This document shows, in pieces, positions 1 to 10,812 of a stretch of 64,000 nt of DNA (positions are counted from its first letter, which is position 1; each line of letters opens with the position of its first letter). The DNA lies in NCBI GenBank assembly GCA_026120185.1, contig JANUWF010003368.1, positions 3,038,001-3,102,000 on the forward strand. The letters run 5' to 3'. Position numbers and translations under genes: made by a program. A model generated the notes under the pieces. It made no database searches. It was not told the DNA's origin and saw only the letters and a program-made list of their open reading frames with translations. This DNA comes from Voacanga thouarsii. Lineage: Eukaryota > Streptophyta > Magnoliopsida > Gentianales > Apocynaceae.

Positions 1-253
1 AGAATCTCACCAGATGCTTCCACCAGCATACATACCCCGATAGTACACATTCCAGTCCATCCAACTCTTAGAACGAGGAAAAGAGGTAAAATATTTTTTA
101 ACCTAGGAGTCTGAACAGAGCCTAATCGGCATCAGCTAGGGCTGCTGGAGCCGTCGCCAACCCTGTTCGGGAATCCCCTATTCTTGTTTTTTTCCCAATT
201 TTTTATCTTCACTTCCGCTGTGTTCTCTGTGTTTTCCCTTTTTCATGCCTTCA
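1..253 (+). repeat. 3' end of a Copia-A-type LTR (cut by window edge)
   Basis: This stretch matches the last 250 bases of both Copia-A LTRs (4100-4357 and 14940-15189), including the conserved run from the cytosine-rich CACACATTCCGG-like block through the GC-rich word near 124-136 to the terminal GCCTTCA. At 254 the sequence switches abruptly to minus-strand copia integrase, so this is the right end of a second Copia-A-type insertion (complete element or solo LTR) in Copia-B. The left part lies outside the window, so its target duplication cannot be checked. Confidence 0.8.
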
Positions 254-1022
254 CTTATATCTTGTGATAATTCAAACTTGGCTTTCACCCAATCCACATC
301 TCATAGGGTGTCTTAGGTACTGACTTGAAAGGTACTAAGATCATAATGTATGCTATTATTTCTAGGGCATATCCCCAAAAAGAAATTAGAAAAATCATAT
401 GAGGCATCATGCTTCAAACTATTTCCATCAATATTCTGTTCTTTCTCTTAGCTACTCCATTCTGCTGAGATGTCCCAGAAGTACTGAGTTGAGATACTAT
501 CCTATGATATCCATGTAGTTTCTAAACTCACCTAGAAGGTACTCTCCATTAAGATTCGATCGAAGGGTTTTGATCTGTTTACCTATTCGATACGCCATCA
601 TAGCCTTATACTCTTTGAACTTGTCAAAAGTGTCAGACTTGTGCCTTAACAGATAAATATAACTATACCTTGTATAATCATCTGTAAATATTATAAAGTA
701 TGCAAAACCTCCTCTTACTGGAATGGATAAAGGACCATACACATAAGCGTGAAATAAACTTATTCCTTGGCTCTGTCTACTTTTGAGGTAAAAGAATTTT
801 AGTCATCTTACTCATAAGGCATAATTTATACTGAGGCTAAATTTTCAATCTCAATGAGCTTAAAGACCTATCATGGATTAAGAGAAGCTTTGGTGGTGAT
901 AGTGCCAAAGAGAGCAATCAGAGAATGTGAATAATAAAAAATCAAAATTGGATAAAGTGAGCCCATGGTTTTAGAAAGTAGAAGAATTTGATTGGTCTTT
1001 CAATCATGGCCGAGTTAATGTA
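254..1022 (-). pseudogene. Copia-B pol fragment: integrase core (broken)
   Basis: Read on the minus strand this is a Ty1/copia integrase. The best preserved part (742-497) has GPLSIPVRGGFAYFIIFTDD followed by the YIYLL..KSDTFDKFKEYK block typical of the rve core. The equivalent of the second catalytic aspartate (SDRGGEY in relatives) reads SNLNGEY, so the active site is lost. Further left come the QNGVAK-like segment and the region before reverse transcriptase, with stops and shifts. About 860-780 corresponds to the pre-integrase zinc-binding end. It is the pol half of the minus-strand element whose gag and 5' LTR lie at 15195-20060, the two parts being separated by Copia-A. It is interrupted at 253 by another LTR. 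Confidence 0.8.
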
Positions 1023-1027
1023 CCCCA
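1023..1027. repeat. Target-site duplication CCCCA, left copy (Copia-A)
   Basis: CCCCA lies directly before the TGTTGGG start of the 5' LTR and is repeated exactly at 15190-15194 after the 3' LTR. It shows that 1028-15189 is one retrotransposition product. Confidence 0.9.
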
Positions 1028-4000
1028 TGTTGGGATGTATGCCCTCTTAGACTAGGTTTTTATGTCAAAATCGAATGTTTTAATAAAAGAATTTATTTTT
1101 AGAAATTGTTTGTGAATTTACAATTTTATTTGTGCACAATTACGTTTGAAAAAGACCCATTGTGTTTAAGTAAATGGTCCATGTGAATGGAGGTCTTTCA
1201 TAGTAAGGTATGGATCACAGGTTACTTAGCACATAAACTTTTGTTCTTAACCGATTGATGAGAATAGGAATCTCATCATATCTAGGTTATTATGTTGTGA
1301 ATTCTAAATGGGAAATGGCTTACCTTTAGCCAGTGAGTAGTCCACTCACTTCATGACATAAGAGTATTTCGAATACGTAGAACAGGACCTGTAGTAGTAG
1401 TTTCTTAAAAGTACTATATGATAGAAACCTAGACTAGTACTGCTACAGTGTGGACTAGTACTCTACGACTTAAGTATGAGTTAGTGGTCTGACAAAGCTG
1501 GAAGCATATACTTTGATATGCTATAGTTGAGGTTCTATCGTAGGGCCAATACACTTGCATGTTGGGTATGTGTGACTAGTTAGTTAAGACAGACTTGTAC
1601 AAGATAGTTTCTATACTATATCGCCCCTTGTGGTTGTCTGAATGATCTGAATATCTGATATGTCTGGACTTGGATATAAAAATCATACAAAAACTAAGCA
1701 CATTCCCAATCAAGTTTAAATTAAAACGTTTAATCCAAATCACACATATGAGCAAACGTACTCATCATTAATCGAGCAAAGAGTTCAAACGAGTGTCGAT
1801 CCTCAAGGAACAAGTAGACATTAATCACCTTTCCTTCATTATTTAACTGACTTGATAAAGTGAAAAACAAATAAAAAGAAAATTAAAAGAAAAGAAAATC
1901 AAAATAAAAATATATACATGTCAAGGATGGAGAAGTATGTAATTCAAACCATTGTTTAGACAAACATGATCTCAAAGGACCTAACCATTATCATAACTAA
2001 TTCTTCTCTTAGCACCATGAAGGATAAAGGTAAATTAGCATCACTTGGTCTGTCTCAACTAATTCATCTAAAAGATGCATTAACACAATCCTTGATTAAA
2101 TTTCCTTGGTCTGGCAAATTTAAAACATGAAATTAATCAATGAATCCTTGGTCTGACAAACATCAATTAACCTTTAATTACTCAATCCTTAACAATTAAC
2201 TTCTTTGGTCTAGCAAGTTAACAGCCAATAAATATGAAATTAATCAATTGCAACTACCATCAACCTCTTTGGTCTAGCAAGTTAATGAAAAGAAACAACC
2301 AATTAATCTCGTAATACGCCCAAGTAATTAAATACCAAAAAGAACAATCAATTAATCAAAAGATCAAATAACTCTAAGAATCACGAATATCTAAAACAAT
2401 GTCAAATTACAATAAAAACAAATAACATATCATTGTTCAAGAAAAAGAAAACAAAGTAAAAGAAACCACTCATCAATAAGCCTCTTTCTTCTTCCTTTGA
2501 AGACCTTCTTGTACAACACTCCTTGAATTGAAGAATTCCTCCTTTGATTGAGTGATTTTCTATAATGGTCAATGAATTCTCCTCCCTTTCCCTTGTGTTT
2601 TTCATCTATTTATAGGTTTAGGAAGTGCTTAAACTCATAGGTACAAAGTTCTTGGTCGAGTAGAAGTTGGAAGATACTAAAATTCCTCAGATTACCAAAA
2701 ACCGCGTAGAAATAATCAAGCACTGCCTTAGTTTCAGGACACAGCTGGTGCCGGTTCCAACTTCACAACCAGCGCCGGTTGTGTTCTGCTTCTTCACTTG
2801 TTCGCTAATTTTTCTCTGAATTTTGCACAATGTGTCCAAAATACAACTGACGCCGGTTCCAGCTTCACAGCCGGTGCTGCCTTGGTTCTGTTCTACTCTG
2901 TTTCAACAATTTTTCCATCGCTTCAAAGTTCATTTCAACAGTGCACAGTCGGCGCTGGTTCTAAAGCCCTAGCCGATGCCGCCTCTCATCTCTTTTGTGA
3001 CGTTTTTGTTTCATTTTATCATAAAAATCTAAAATAATGAACAAAACACATTTTCAAGGGTAAAATCTCAAATATGAAAGAATATGACTAGTTATTAAAC
3101 AAAATGTATTACAAATGAACCTCAAATAACTAGGAAAAATATAACTAATTTAGCCCCTATCAATAGCCAGGGCCTTATGAGACATGACTTGTATGTTTGC
3201 TTTAGGGTAGCTCCCTTGGAAAGCAGAAACAATCCAATAGGTCGTAGATCATTGGACTAGAGGCCTAAGGATAGTAGATGTCATTTAGAGAGGTGTTAGT
3301 TCACTTCTTCCTCTCTAAATGTACGGCGATGTATAGAGGTGTATTTTAGTCATTACACCTGTAGGTCGGAGACTTTGCTAATGCAACATTGTCCTTGAGG
3401 TCAATATTTCCTTATGGTGATATTAGGAAATATTTAAAATGCAAAATACAGCTATTTATATGGCAAGGGTATTTTGGTCATTTTAATAGCCAAGGCGGTG
3501 TGTCTTTTGATCCCCAATATAGACCGTGAGTCCTAATTAAATACGGGTTAAGGGATTGATCTTAAATTAAATGGAATTATTTTATTTAAGTAGCCTAATT
3601 TAATTATTGGACTAGAATATAATAAAGGTCCATGGAGAGAGAATTAATTAAATTGGTTTGGTGGGTTAATTAATTATTCAGGATTTTAGCCCAATTTGAA
3701 TAATTAGAGATTAACCTGAGACTAACTGATTTAGGCTTATTTAATTAGACTGGTTTATTTGGGCTAAAAAATTAATTATTTGTTAGGCCATTGAGTTGGT
3801 TCTAACTAAAATAATTAATTAAGCCAAATAGGTTAAACCAAGAGTCCAATGGCCTAATCCAGTTTAACCTAGGTTTTTTATTTAGGTTAAACAGGAGGAT
3901 TGGAAACAACGTTGTTGCAATTAGACATAAAAGAGAGACGGCTTCTTCTCTATGGAATAGCCAGACGTCTCTCTCTCTCTCTCTGTCTCTTTCCAGAAAA

Positions 4001-4357
4001 TTCCCTAACTCATTAGTTGTTCACCAAACGATAGTTAGGTAGACCATATACTCGAAGACCGAGAGTTTGGCATTCGCATACATACAAAGGCGGAGTAGGA
4101 GGCTTGCAGGAATCGCACCAGAGACTTCTATCAGCATACCTACACCGGTTGCACACATTCCGGTACAACCAACACTTAGAATGAGAAAAAGAGGTAAAAT
4201 TTTTAAAACCTCGGGATTGGGATAGGAAGCAACCGACGCTGGCTAGGACTGCCCGAGATGGCGCCGGCCCTACCCTGGAATCCCTATTCTTGTTTTCCAA
4301 TTTTTTTATGTTCGCTTCCGCTGCATGCTCCGTGTTTTTCTGCTTTTCATGCCTTCA
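1028..4357 (+). repeat. Copia-A 5' LTR (interrupted by a solo LTR)
   Basis: It starts TGTTGGGATG and ends GCCTTCA, matching the 3' LTR at 13358-15189 along its length except for the 1.5-kb insertion at 1656-3162. Without that insertion it is about 1.82 kb. It contains a CT-rich microsatellite near 3968-3984 and two GC-rich words near its end (4232-4244 and 4260-4269). The short open frames inside it are fortuitous. Confidence 0.9.
1656..3162 (-). repeat. Solo LTR of a Tat/Athila-like gypsy element nested in the Copia-A 5' LTR
   Basis: The 1507-bp segment is bounded by TGATA and TATCA and flanked by ATATC (1651-1655) and ATAGC (3163-3167), a 5-bp duplication with one later change. The host LTR sequence resumes exactly after it. 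On the minus strand it begins TGATAGGGGCTAAATTAG, has a TATA box (CTATAAATAG near 2610-2620) and, near its end, the word GGATCGACACTCG that is common near the 3' end of Tat-type LTRs. No internal region is present, so it is a solo LTR from recombination. It carries at least six GC-rich ACCGGCGCCGGT-like words (2743-2984). Clade assignment is inference. Confidence 0.75.
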
Positions 4358-4359
4358 AT

Positions 4360-4371
4360 TGGTATCAGAGC
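4360..4371 (+). promoter_or_regulatory. Primer binding site of Copia-A
   Basis: TGGTATCAGAGC lies two bases after the LTR end. It is the standard plant initiator-Met tRNA complement that primes minus-strand cDNA synthesis. Confidence 0.9.
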
Positions 4372-6048
4372 ATGAAGGTTTTTATGAAAATGTAGGGAAC
4401 ATGCATCTAGATTAATAAAACTGGACACATATGTGTGATTAAAATTGTGATCCTTCGCTATTTTTGGTATGGATAGATTCATTGTTAAACCTCGCGAGTG
4501 GAGGTATAGGAATCTGTAATTTACTCTTTTTTTTAGTAAATCGTGTAAGCCCATTGTTTTTGGGTATAGGAAGTAGTTGGTTTTGGTTGATTTCATTGTA
4601 TTTGGTTTGAAATCGGAGAGCCAATGGTACCAGAAGTCGTGCAGAAAAAACAGGAAAAATTCACAAAGGAAAATTGCAGAAAAAAAACTACAGGAACAGG
4701 TTCCAGAATGGAACCAGCGCCGGCTTGGAGTGTTGGAACCGGCGCCAGCTTGGCTCTGGAAAGCCAGTCCGCGCGCTGGTTTCTGGAGGGTCCTAGTTCT
4801 GTGCAGTGGGTGCAGTAGACCAAGGAAATTATTTTTATTTTTCCTTGTAATTTTTCTTGCGTTTTCTTTTGGTTTTGGGGTCCATACTAGGCGAAGTTAA
4901 TATTTTTACAATAGTTAATATTCATGGAATATTTTTGCATGAAAAATATTAGTAAGGGATTTTAGGATTAAACAAGACCATTAATTAATGTGTTCAATTC
5001 TATTATCTGGGCACTTAGGTTTAAAAATAGATGAGCATGAAAACGTCTATTATTTTCTAACATACTACTTATTTTTTGTACTAATGTGCACGTTTTCTCA
5101 AAGACCAAAGCCTTTGGGAATGTTTTGACAACGAAAACATTTTTCTACAAATTAAGTGGTTGTTTTAACTTGAACAAAAATTAATCCTTAGATATTTTCT
5201 CAAAGGATTTAATCCTTGACATAGAAAATATATTGGATTTAGATATTGTTGTAAGTTAAAGTAAAAAGCATTTTGTTTTAATTTTGGCACAAGAAAAATG
5301 TTTTGTCAAATAAACTTGAGACCAAAGTCTCTAGAAATTTTTAATTGGAAAATTTTTGAAATCATTAAGTTTAAACTTAAATAAAATTAGTCCATAGGAA
5401 AAGCTCTCAAATGATATAAGCCTTGACATGCAGATTTTTATGGACTTAGACATTTTATTTTGAGTTAAGGGAAAACTTAATGGAAATTTTCAAAAGGATA
5501 TTTTTTAGAAAACCATTGTTTTAAAAGACTAAGTGGGAGAGGGGTTCCAACGGCCCCACGGCTTCCATCACAATCCTCATTAGAGATCGTGGGTCCCTTC
5601 GCGTCACCCTGGGAATGAACTCGTATAGGATAGGGATACCACAAGGATCTAGATCTAATGGAGGGATATAATTAATAACCCGGGACACGTACTATGACCG
5701 GCCAGCCCCTCGTTGGAGGTCATAATGTGAGGTATGTCCATAGGAAATGAGAGGAAACGGCCATCCCCTCAATGGAGTTATCTTCTAGATCATTACATAG
5801 AAGGGAAATTAATTTGTGGTGGTTAACACACTTGGCTTAGGAAACTGTTAATCTTCGGAAGAAGCTATGTCAGTTTTCCTAAGAGCCAAATTGATTATTA
5901 TCAGTTTTGATAATAAGGATAAAGTGCACATATTTGTTTTGTTTTCACAAACTGAATCTTTTTTCTTTTATTTTTTAATTTTTTAGAAATAGTAAGAGGT
6001 TCTTTTAGTCCATTGGTCGTTATTCTCCGGGAGAATAAGCTAGTGGGA
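4372..6048 (+). other. Copia-A untranslated leader
   Basis: About 1.7 kb lies between the primer site and gag, without a convincing coding region. It contains two GC-rich self-complementary words (4713-4725 and 4738-4750) followed by TTCTGTGCAG, and then a long AT-rich stretch. From about 5526 to 5800 there is a block that is clearly shared with the leaders of Copia-B (minus strand, about 16740-16965) and Copia-C (38240-38520), beginning AAGTGGGAGAGGGGTTCCAA. Conservation between diverged elements suggests a function such as packaging or translation, but that is inference. Short open frames here overlap on both strands and are not credible genes. Confidence 0.7.
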
Positions 6049-7361
6049 CCAAACTATGTGGACTGAAAAAAGAACCTGGACATAATACTCATAGCCAAGG
6101 AGTATAAGTTTGTCCTGTACGAAACCTGCCCTGTAATCGGGGAGGGTTCCACCACCGAGGAGCGTGAGGCTGAGAAGGTATGGAAGAAGGCTGACGAGAT
6201 GGCTCATTGTTACATGTTGGCCTCCATGTCCAATGTGCTCCAATCTAAACAGGAGCACATGACCACTGCGTACGACATAACCCAATCATTAGCTACGATG
6301 TTCGCGGATAAGAGCCGGCCCGCAAGACAGGAGGCTCTCCGAACCATCATAAATACTAAGATAGCTGAGGGAGTATCAGTCAAAGAGCATATGCTCAAAA
6401 TAATTACTGCTTTTGAGGAGGCAAAAATCTTAGGGGCTGTCATTGACCCCGAGAGCCAAGTAGACATGGTTCTCGAATCTCTACCGGGTTCCTTCACTCA
6501 GTTCAAGTTGAACTATAACATGAACTAGTTGAACATGGGTTTCACTGAGTTGATGAAGGAGCTCCAGATGGCGGAGAAGGTCATGAAGCCACAATCGAAG
6601 GCTATGATTGCCAAGGCTTCATCTTCTAGAACTGGGCCCAAGCTCAGAAAGTTCAAGAAGAAGAAGGGTAACGCAGCGGTCCAGCCCAAGACCCAGCCGA
6701 AAGACAAGCCCAATGGCAAGTGCTACAAGTGTGGACTGAAAAGACACTGGAAAAAAGAGTGTATGGATCTTCAAGCCAAGAAAAATTCCACAGGTAATGT
6801 TTTCTATCTAGAGTCTATATCAATGGTTGGATCAACTTCCACTTGGATTGTTGATTCAAGAGCCACTGATCACATCTGTTACTCCTTGCAGGGGTTCAGA
6901 AATATAAGAAGACTCCAGAAGGGCGAACATGGACTACGTGTGGGAAATGGAGCACAAGTTTGGGCCCTTGTAGTAGGAGAGTGGGATTTTATTTTTTATT
7001 GTAATAGAATAATGGTTTTGAAAGATATTTTATATGTACCTGGATTTAGACAGAATTTTATTTCAGTTGCAAAATTAATAAATCAAGGATATTCTATATC
7101 TTTCCATTCTGGTATTTCTAGCAGTAGAGATGGAGAAATTCTATGTACTGGGCACATGTATGGAAATTTATTTTTCTTAAATCCTATTAATAATCAATTA
7201 AATAACGCTCAATCTAAACCTTTAACAAGGAAAAGAAAGACCAATGTCAATGACTCTTTTCTTTGGCATCTAAGATTGGGTCATATCAACTCAACTAGGA
7301 TTCAGAGGTTGATCCATGATGGGCCCTTAGGCTCATTGAGATTGAAAAATTGGCCTCAGTG
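6049..7361 (+). pseudogene. Copia-A gag, protease and start of integrase (broken)
   Basis: The frame encodes a copia Gag (…VKEHMLKIITAFEEAK…, …ESQVDMVLESLP…FKLNYNMN), interrupted by a TAG at 6526-6528 where relatives have lysine. A CCHC zinc knuckle, CYKCGLKRHWKKEC, follows at 6721-6762. The aspartic protease motif reads WIVDSRATDHIC instead of DSGATDHIC, so the catalytic glycine is lost. Then come LKDILYVPGFRQNFISVAKL and the pre-integrase motif LWHLRLGHI. The frame is cut at 7361 by the Tekay-like solo LTR between the HH and CC halves of the integrase zinc finger; residues read beyond that point belong to the LTR. The coding resumes at 10813. Gag would form the particle and bind RNA. Confidence 0.9.
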
Positions 7362-10300
7362 TGTAACACCCCGTATTAGACCACCTTTAGTAAGTAGGAA
7401 AAAGTCATGCATGTCACATTGTTTTATATTGCACTTGGTGATTTGAACTATTTTCATGAAAATTTCAGCTTGTTGTTGTATGAATTAATTTATTTTGAAG
7501 TGGTCGTATCATTGGAGTTAGTTGAGTTTTATTTTATTAAGAAGAATTTATTAGTAGGAGGATGGAGCAAGTGAGTAGGAATTAAGGAATTTTTTTTGGA
7601 GAATATCTACCAAGAGCTAGTGTGGATTAGTGGATAAAGCTTGGAATTTAATTCTTGATGGCCTTGAGTTTGACTCTTAGCTACTTCAAATTCGTTCCTT
7701 TCTTTTGTTTTCTTCTTCCCTAACTTTCTTTCCACTTGACCGAAACACCCTAGAGTTGCTGCCACCTTGGAACCAATTTCCTAAAAATTAGGAGTGTGAT
7801 TTATCTTGGGAATTATTATATAAAATATTTGAGAATAAATTAAATTTTATTCCTAATATCTTATCATAATCTTTTAGAGAATTTTAAATGTTATTAATCT
7901 AGATTTTAAAAGATATATCTAGGTAATATATTAGGAGATAGAATGTATGAAAATCTATAGGTATTGTGTTATGTGGTAGCTGCCACTTTTTAAGGGATAA
8001 ACCTCCATATTTTAATTTTTTATATAATTTTTTTTAAAAAAAGAAAATAAATAAAAGGATAAAGTTTGGATTTTAAATGAAATAATTTTCTCTTGGATAA
8101 GATGATGATTTTCGAAAATTTAGGAAGGAAAAGGAAGAAGAATTTGGTAGCTTCAAGGAAGTAGGAAACCAGAATTTTCTCTCGATATAACTATTTATTA
8201 GCTATTTAAAATTTACTCAAATTAAAATAGGGAATTAATTAAATTATTTATTAAATAGATAACCTAGTTTCTTCACCAAATATTCTGGAAAATTGCATCA
8301 AAGCTGCCGCCACCCTTGGAACAAATATAATCCAAATCAAACTCTCTAAATCCGAGCTAGGGTTGTCCAAGAAAACCTTAACCAACTAGGACTTTGTTTT
8401 AGCCAAAAGAATAATAGAATTTTCCCCTCCAATTCCTTCAAAATTTCAGCCAAAAACCAGCCTTATTCTACACAAAATTCTCAGCAAAAACCTGCACAAA
8501 AATTCTTCTAACTAGCGAGCAAAATACAACTACACAAAGGCTTCTTTTTCTTCTCTTGTTTCGCCACTTTAGAGACCAAAACCAACCAGATTTCTTCACT
8601 CATTCTGTCCAGATTTTCCTCTCACTTTCTATCCAGAATTTTGGCCATTCTAAGCTGTAAAAATACAGTAGAATTAGCCCTAAACTCCTGACCAATTTCG
8701 GCACCCATAGAGGAGCTAAAGCTATCTAACTTTTCTCTTGTAATCAAGACTCCAAAGCAAGACCAAAACTCCTTCAAACACCTAAACCTAAAACCCTAGC
8801 CTTTTATATTCAGAGAAACACGAAAATCTCCACCCTTTTAGCCCCTCAAACTCATGAAAAAACCAGCATTCAACCAGCTCCAAAATTCGGTCAGCCTATT
8901 CCAAAAGTAAAGCCAAAAACTGAATCTCTCTGCAAGGTAATTGATCTTCAACCCTTCTATTCAACCCCTACTCTATTCTTTTCCTTTTCTCTACCTTAAA
9001 TCATGTCCATAAGGGACTAATTTTACCTATTCTTTGGTGAGACTTGATCAAGGCCATCCAAGCGATCTAAACTCTTCAACCATTGATCAAACTCAAGCTA
9101 GTCAACAAGGAGTTGCCGTGTTTTAAGTCTAAATCGCTAAGAGGTAATCAAGATCCTATATTTATTGATTTAAATGGTCTTAAACTTCAGAATATTAGCT
9201 TAAGAATGCCTATGGAGTCTAGTATGAAAGCATGAATATATTAGATTGATGAGCATGTTGGTGAAAGGCATAGATAAAGCATGTATGAGATAGGATATTG
9301 ATGTATCTTGTCATGATGAATCTAGATCCATGCTAAATAGGCAAAAGATGAGATCTTTTAATGTTTATGGGGGCTATTTATGATGATTTTATGTTAGTTA
9401 ATATGGAAGTTGTCATGTGATGAATTGATTTAGATCAATGCATGGTTATGATCAATAGAATAGTAAAGGAAAGTTATACATGTGATCTATTGAATTAAAT
9501 ACCATGGATGAAAGGGGTAGATAATGAAATCATGGAGAGTCATGTTGTATGAAATAATGGATGGAACGATTGAATCCTAATTGTGAGATTATTTACTCTA
9601 GATAAGGAATGAGTGGAAAGTAGAGCAATCGATTGAGTGGGATTTGGCTGTGATTTATCCAGGTAAGTCCTTGCATAAACTCTTTTTGTTAAATGCTTGT
9701 GGTGACAAGTCAAATGTTGTAAAGTTTTGTAAAGCTATTGTTGAACTATGATTATTTGAGTTGTAAACGTGGATGTTTATTCTCAAAACGGTTTTGTCAA
9801 ACTAACGCCTTTATCAAAAACTGTTCTTTCTCTTAAACATGTTAGAAAACTCTTTTTCCAAGAAAATCACATTTTACAAAGCCAAGGTATGGAATTATTT
9901 ATTGTGAATCTGGAATTGACGGATATGTTCATTGAGTACTCAATAAGAGTAGGCTAACAATACTAGTCTTAGAGGGCTTGAGTGAGTCTTTTGGCAGGTG
10001 ACCACCTCCAGAAGATAAGCTATGCTTGAAAAGGTGATAGTATTAGTTGGCCAGGCCGATATGAGCTAGCATTTGTACCTAGTATGGTATTATCTTTTTT
10101 CCGGCATGGACACCCGGATAGTTTTGTTGGGTGAAGAGATGGAGGAATATCTCACCCGGTGGGCTGTATACTCACCTTGATCAGAATGCCCAACGTGTGG
10201 TAATCTGGTCTAGGCAAGGTGCATAAATTGTGGTGCCTTGTCCTTTTCTTGTCATGGTGCACAAAATGTGGTGCCTAGACCGTTTTCTTACCATGGAGCC

Positions 10301-10807
10301 CAAAGTGTGATGACATGACTGTTTTTTCAAGTGGATGATTTATTTTGTACAAAGTGTGATAATGAGAAAACTCCACTCCTTGTAAAGTGAAAGTATTTAT
10401 GACTTGCCAAATTTTTCTGTAAATGTTTTCAGTTATGCATACACGAACTGTTCAAAGTACCATGTGCACACACAAGACTTATTGAGATTTAATCTCACAC
10501 TGTTTTAAATTATGTTTTCAGGAGATAGATTGTGCTGAACAAGCAGGACTTGTGATAGTTGAAGCTTTTGTTAATTTCCATTATGTTTTAAGAGACAATT
10601 GTTGATTTAAGCTTCTAGATTGGATGTTTGTTTTTATTTACTTTTGCTCCAGTTTGTTCCTGATGTAATGAGAGTTTTTCGTTATTTATCTAAGTTTGAT
10701 TTCTTTAGTTTGCCTTTATATTTTATACCTCGTTTTAAAGACCCCTTGTCCTCTGGGATGAGGCGACATTCCCGCCCTTTTAGGGTACGTAGTAGTGGGG
10801 TGTTACA
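7362..10807 (+). repeat. Solo LTR of a Tekay/Del-like chromovirus nested in Copia-A
   Basis: The 3446-bp segment starts TGTAACACCCC and ends GGGGTGTTACA, a perfect terminal inverted repeat, and is flanked by CAGTG (7357-7361) and CAATG (10808-10812), a 5-bp duplication with one change. The copia reading frame continues across it. Very long LTRs starting TGTAACACCC are characteristic of plant Tekay/Del chromoviruses. It has no gag-pol, so it is a solo LTR. Near 10190-10340 it contains a degenerate tandem repeat with units of about 38 bp (GTGCACAAAATGTGGTGCC-like). Open frames at 9769-9957 and 10620-10826 have no recognisable product. Confidence 0.85.
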
Positions 10808-10812
10808 CAATG

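Noticed and set aside
4013..4900. Several overlapping open frames on both strands around the Copia-A LTR end and leader
   Set aside because: They lie in LTR and leader sequence, have no domain motifs and overlap each other on opposite strands. The same LTR positions in the other copies do not keep them open.
6210..6497. Minus-strand open frame opposite Copia-A gag
   Set aside because: It is the antisense shadow of the conserved Gag frame at 6199-6528.
7362..10807. Perfect 11-bp terminal inverted repeat TGTAACACCCC, first read as a DNA transposon
   Set aside because: TG/CA ends, a 5-bp duplication and match to long Tekay/Del LTRs make a solo LTR the better reading.
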